A stretch of DNA of 64,000 bases, taken from positions 61,324,019-61,388,018 of the forward strand of contig CM049306.1 of assembly GCA_026874595.1 (NCBI GenBank). Direction: 5' to 3'. Shown one piece after another: positions 60,851 to 64,000 of this stretch. The position numbers and the translations under genes are program-made. The DNA is from Sipunculus nudus. Taxonomy: Eukaryota > Annelida > Sipuncula > Golfingiida > Sipunculidae. Each line of letters opens with the position of its first letter. The first letter of the stretch is position 1. The notes below the pieces were generated by a model. That model was not told where the DNA came from and did not search any database. It saw nothing but the letters and a program-made list of their open reading frames with translations.

Positions 60851-60852
60851 AT

Positions 60853-62350
60853 GGGGGGGGGGGCAATTATTGGAAGTAGAAACACCCTTAATAAGCAGGT
60901 CAAACTGTTCCAGAGACATCGTAGCCGATGGCATTGACGAGTTTTTCTCACGACCACCCACCATTTTTTTGAAGCTACGACAAGTCGGGATGGATCGTGG
61001 TCCAGATCAGCGACCCCTTTCCACACAATATGAAAGGCACGATAAACCTCGGATGATCTACCTCTGAGGCGTTGTAGGCCTGTATGAAAAGAGGAAGCAG
61101 AGACAGCAGAGCCTGCCGTCCAAAACATACGACCCTTCTTTGCCTGCAGTAAATGCTGCAGAGACTGCTATGCCAGAGTGGGACTACTCAGGTACCTTTT
61201 ACACTGTTCAAAGACTTATTTATCTTTAAAAAAAAATGCTGACAAATTTGCCTGTTTATGCAGATATAACACTTATTTTAATGAACTTAACCAGGAAAGA
61301 TAATAACATTTAAATTGGGTTATTTTGTACTAGTCTTTCATGCTTGGTAGGTATCCATGGTATTCACGATAAGAGGGAGTTCGATGAAATGGATGGCGGT
61401 CAAGTAATACAATTTCAAATTATTTATATCAAGGTTTTCACTGAAGTAATTAATAAATGGATATATGAATAAATAAACAAATAAATATTACTTATATTAC
61501 TTATAAATCTTACTTATACCAATACTACTACTGCAACTATGATAATAACAACAAGAAATCTGCATTCTAATGAATGCAAGCCTCCGCCATGTGGGAGGTC
61601 CCTAAATTAGGATGTGCCCCATCACTTGTTAACATTTATTTGTCAGCCCATATTCCCAGTTTCATTCGTGCATAAGTGACTGTATATTTGTGAATAATCC
61701 TTTATGGCGCTATTGAATCCGGATCATGTGCCGGTCGAACGCATACTCTATAATAATAATAATAATAATGATAATATAATAATAATTATAATAATAATTA
61801 TAATAATAATAATAATAATAATAATTATACTATGTAGTATGTAATAATAAACTGAAAAAGTGGGTCGTGAGATTGTCTCTAGTGCCGGTATAATTAGATT
61901 TCCCAATATAGCATAACTAGGTCACGCATAATAATTGGCCGAGTTACATACTGATGTTAACAGGGATCCAGCCAAGATATTTCCGCATTCAGTGCGATAT
62001 GTGCCTTACTGTGCATAAAGTGTCCCGAATGAAGGAGACCTTATGTGTGTAGTAAGTACGATCTGGAAACTGATACTGTAGGTTTTATGAACCTCTGTCT
62101 CGGAGCCAGTACGACCGGTAAATTGTCCTTGATGACCTGAAGGGTAACCACACGTTCTGATTGTGGATGCAGTTCTGTCACCTTGTAATACAGGAAACAT
62201 ATATAGGGGACACAGGAACCCGTGAACTGAAAGCTCTACCGCCTGTTTATAGTACTATGATAGGACATAGAACGTTAATAATTATTATTGTAATAATTAT
62301 TATTATTATATACCTTTTTACTGCAAAAATTATCTTACGTCTTATGATGT
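60853..62350. other. Intergenic region with AAT microsatellite
   Basis: G tract at 60853-60863 followed by CA. The AAT-type trinucleotide run lies at 61748-61835. The minus strand near 60885-60980 has a short frame with MSLEQFDLLIKGVSTSNN, possibly a transposase or DNA-binding remnant, unassigned. Confidence 0.4.
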
Positions 62351-63094
62351 ATATGGTATATAAGAATACTTTACATATGTATATTTATACTCTATATGTT
62401 ATATTTACACATTATAAACACATTGTATGATATAACGTACCCTATATAATAGCATATTTTAGTAATATAGGGCATGTGAAAGAAATAAAGCTACGTGTCC
62501 TCTTTTTTTCAAATAAAAATTTAATTATTTCCATAAATGTATGAATTTCGGGTAATTAGTATTGTCCCTTTGTGGCCAAATTACAAACATAATACCAGAA
62601 CAAGGGGTCTTAAACGCATTATCTGCACCAAATAAACGCCCCCTACAGCGGGATGATATTATCTGAATATTTCCGGGTGTCAAGTTGAAGGACTCAGCTT
62701 CCCGGATATTATGGGATAGAACATCCTGAAGGAGGGGTCATGAACTACTGGTTTGTTACTGTCAGAGAGTTACTGGTCACTGGGCCGTCATGGATTGAGT
62801 GGAATAGATCCTTCTTCCTTCAATAAGGGCCGATCCTTCCCTTTGTAAAGCCGTAAACCCACATGCCAATCATAAACGTCCATAACTCTCTATGTGTCTG
62901 GCCTCAGTTCCTGGTTATACATCTTCAGCTTGCAGCATCATAATTATCCCCTAGATAATACATCCTTTTACCTAGATATTGTTTAATATTGGTTTTAATT
63001 AAATAAGGAAGGGCAATTTAGGAACCTTTTCTTTTATTCAAAACCAAACCGTAAGTTCTACTCCAAATATCTTACTTTCGAAAATATTTGAAAC

Positions 63095-63102
63095 TATTTA
63101 AG
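63095..63102 (+). promoter_or_regulatory. TATA-like box of gene D
   Basis: TATTTAAG lies 83 bp before the ATG at 63178, the same spacing class as genes A-C. Confidence 0.45.
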
Positions 63103-63177
63103 AGGGGCATAATTTGGCTATTGCAGCATTTTATCAACAGATTCTGCATAAGCCTACTGATGCATAAACGCAGATAT

Positions 63178-63919
63178 ATGATGAAAGGTAGGATAATCAA
63201 ACTTTAAATACAGGCGCAAAAAATAGCATTAATACTGCTATATAGTCATACAGTCTTAATAAACAGCCTGTTGCCATGCTGCAGGGAGAAAGAGGAGGAA
63301 AAATAAAGATAAGTTAAATCATGAAACACCGTCTAATATTACAAATGATTTAACATAGGTAAATGAACACACAATCGTATAATGTACACTTTAACTGTTC
63401 ACATGTAATACTGCAAACTTCCAATGATGAATTATCTCTATGTAGTTTATATGACAAAGTATGCTCCGTGTGCGTGATGGTCGACAAGTATAATTTTCTC
63501 TTAATGTGATTGTAACCACGAACACAATATGATAGTGGTGCATACTTGTATTATTAAACAGTTATTTAGATAAGCCTACCATGAATAATAATCACCATGT
63601 ATACTTTTCATGAAAATATATGGAGAATAATTTAAAAGCAGCAGCATATTTCAGTCATTTTTAACAATTAAAAAAAAATACAGCCACTAGATGGCGCTGG
63701 TTATTAATCTAGGTTTAACGTAGATGTTCGATGGCTTTATAAAATACGCTTTATTTTATAAATGAAAAATATCGAATACTTCTTTCAGAGAATGTGTTCA
63801 TCCTCACTGCCTTGGTGGTGGCGTATTCAGTTCTTGTCAGAGCAAAGCCAGACTTAGGAAAAAGCGTAGTGAAAGCGAAGGAGCTACGGAGTATAACGAA
63901 TACACTATACGATGAATAT
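63178..63919 (+). CDS. Gene D (5' part): secreted helical cytokine-like protein
   Basis: Exon 1 is 63178-63187 (ATG ATG AAA G, phase 1), almost the same as the 10-nt first exon of gene C (ATG CTG AAA G). Exon 2 is 63789-63919, with acceptor CTTTCAG and donor TAT|GTGAGT in phase 0. Together they code 47 residues: a signal peptide (MMKENVFILTALVVAYSVLV, ending near RA), then KPDLGKSVVKAKELRSITN and a helix ending TLYDEY. The segment VKAKELRSITNTLYDEY aligns without gaps to AKARELHNLSKEAYRSF of gene C, so the two are close paralogues in this helix. The Cys present after the signal peptide in the other members is absent here. Exons 3-5 should lie beyond the window end. Confidence 0.7.
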
Positions 63920-64000
63920 GTGAGTATAAACGGTACAAGAAATACACAGATTCCCGACACATTGTGTATAAGAAGAGCGGTCTTCAAAGCATGTTGATAT

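Noticed and set aside
61144-61195. Possible first exon for gene D ending CTACTCAG|GTACC
   Set aside because: One reading has the wrong phase and the other gives an acidic start unlike a signal peptide; no TATA element precedes it.
62357-62429. TATATAAG with an ATG 70 bp downstream, considered as the start of gene D
   Set aside because: The ATG is followed by a stop at the third codon and no phase-1 donor; the ATG at 63178 fits phase, spacing and similarity to gene C.
1-64000. CRISPR array, bacterial operon, rRNA or intact tRNA gene
   Set aside because: The tandem arrays lack spacer structure, the tRNA-like heads are SINE fragments, and the gene structure is eukaryotic throughout.

Overview
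This is an AT-rich animal genomic window. It has short coding exons with GT-AG introns, many TA, CA and AAT microsatellites, minisatellites, homopolymer G tracts, tRNA-like SINE fragments, a LINE relic and a Ty3/gypsy LTR retrotransposon. There are no bacterial-style operons, rRNA or tRNA genes. Dispersed repeats carrying 'GACCTTGACC'-type strings and the general texture suggest a mollusc, probably a bivalve; this is an inference from texture only.

The main content is a cluster of small secreted-protein genes that open-reading-frame lists miss because each is split into five exons. I reconstruct three complete genes: A (+, 11528-13919, 182 aa), B (+, 21057-27352, 225 aa) and C (-, 38119-32918, 195 aa). 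The 5' part of a fourth, D (+, 63178 to the window edge), is also present. Two orphan copies of the signal-peptide/first-helix exon occur at 31485-31612 (+) and 40161-40046 (-). All share one architecture: a TATA-like octamer 71-83 bp before the ATG, a tiny first coding exon (4-22 nt) ending in phase 1, a second exon coding a signal peptide plus one predicted helix, then (where seen) three more exons in phase 0. Sequence identity is low, but Cys positions, an 'LE-x-C' motif and exon order are kept. Phases 1-0-0-0, exon sizes and helix layout match long-chain class I helical cytokines (IL-6/G-CSF type). I propose a fast-diverging cluster of invertebrate helical cytokine-like genes, possibly ligands for a JAK/STAT receptor.

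Layout: 1-2.1 kb, degraded repeats including a pogo-like terminus; 2.1-4.2 kb, a 43-bp satellite; 4.9-7.3 kb, two head-to-head copies of a dispersed element (third copy at 56.2-57.1 kb); 10 kb, a possible Cys-rich exon; 11.4-13.9 kb, gene A; 14.2-14.8 kb, a pyrimidine-rich tract; 21.0-27.4 kb, gene B; 27.6-28.3 kb, SINE fragments; 29.8-30.7 kb, a MITE-like element; 31.5 kb, orphan exon 1; 31.9-32.5 kb, a 41-bp minisatellite; 32.9-38.2 kb, gene C (convergent with B); 40.1 kb, orphan exon 2; 44.7-53.7 kb, a young but broken gypsy element; 57.2-58.5 kb, a LINE relic; 59.0-59.9 kb, a 54-bp minisatellite; 63.1 kb to the end, gene D.
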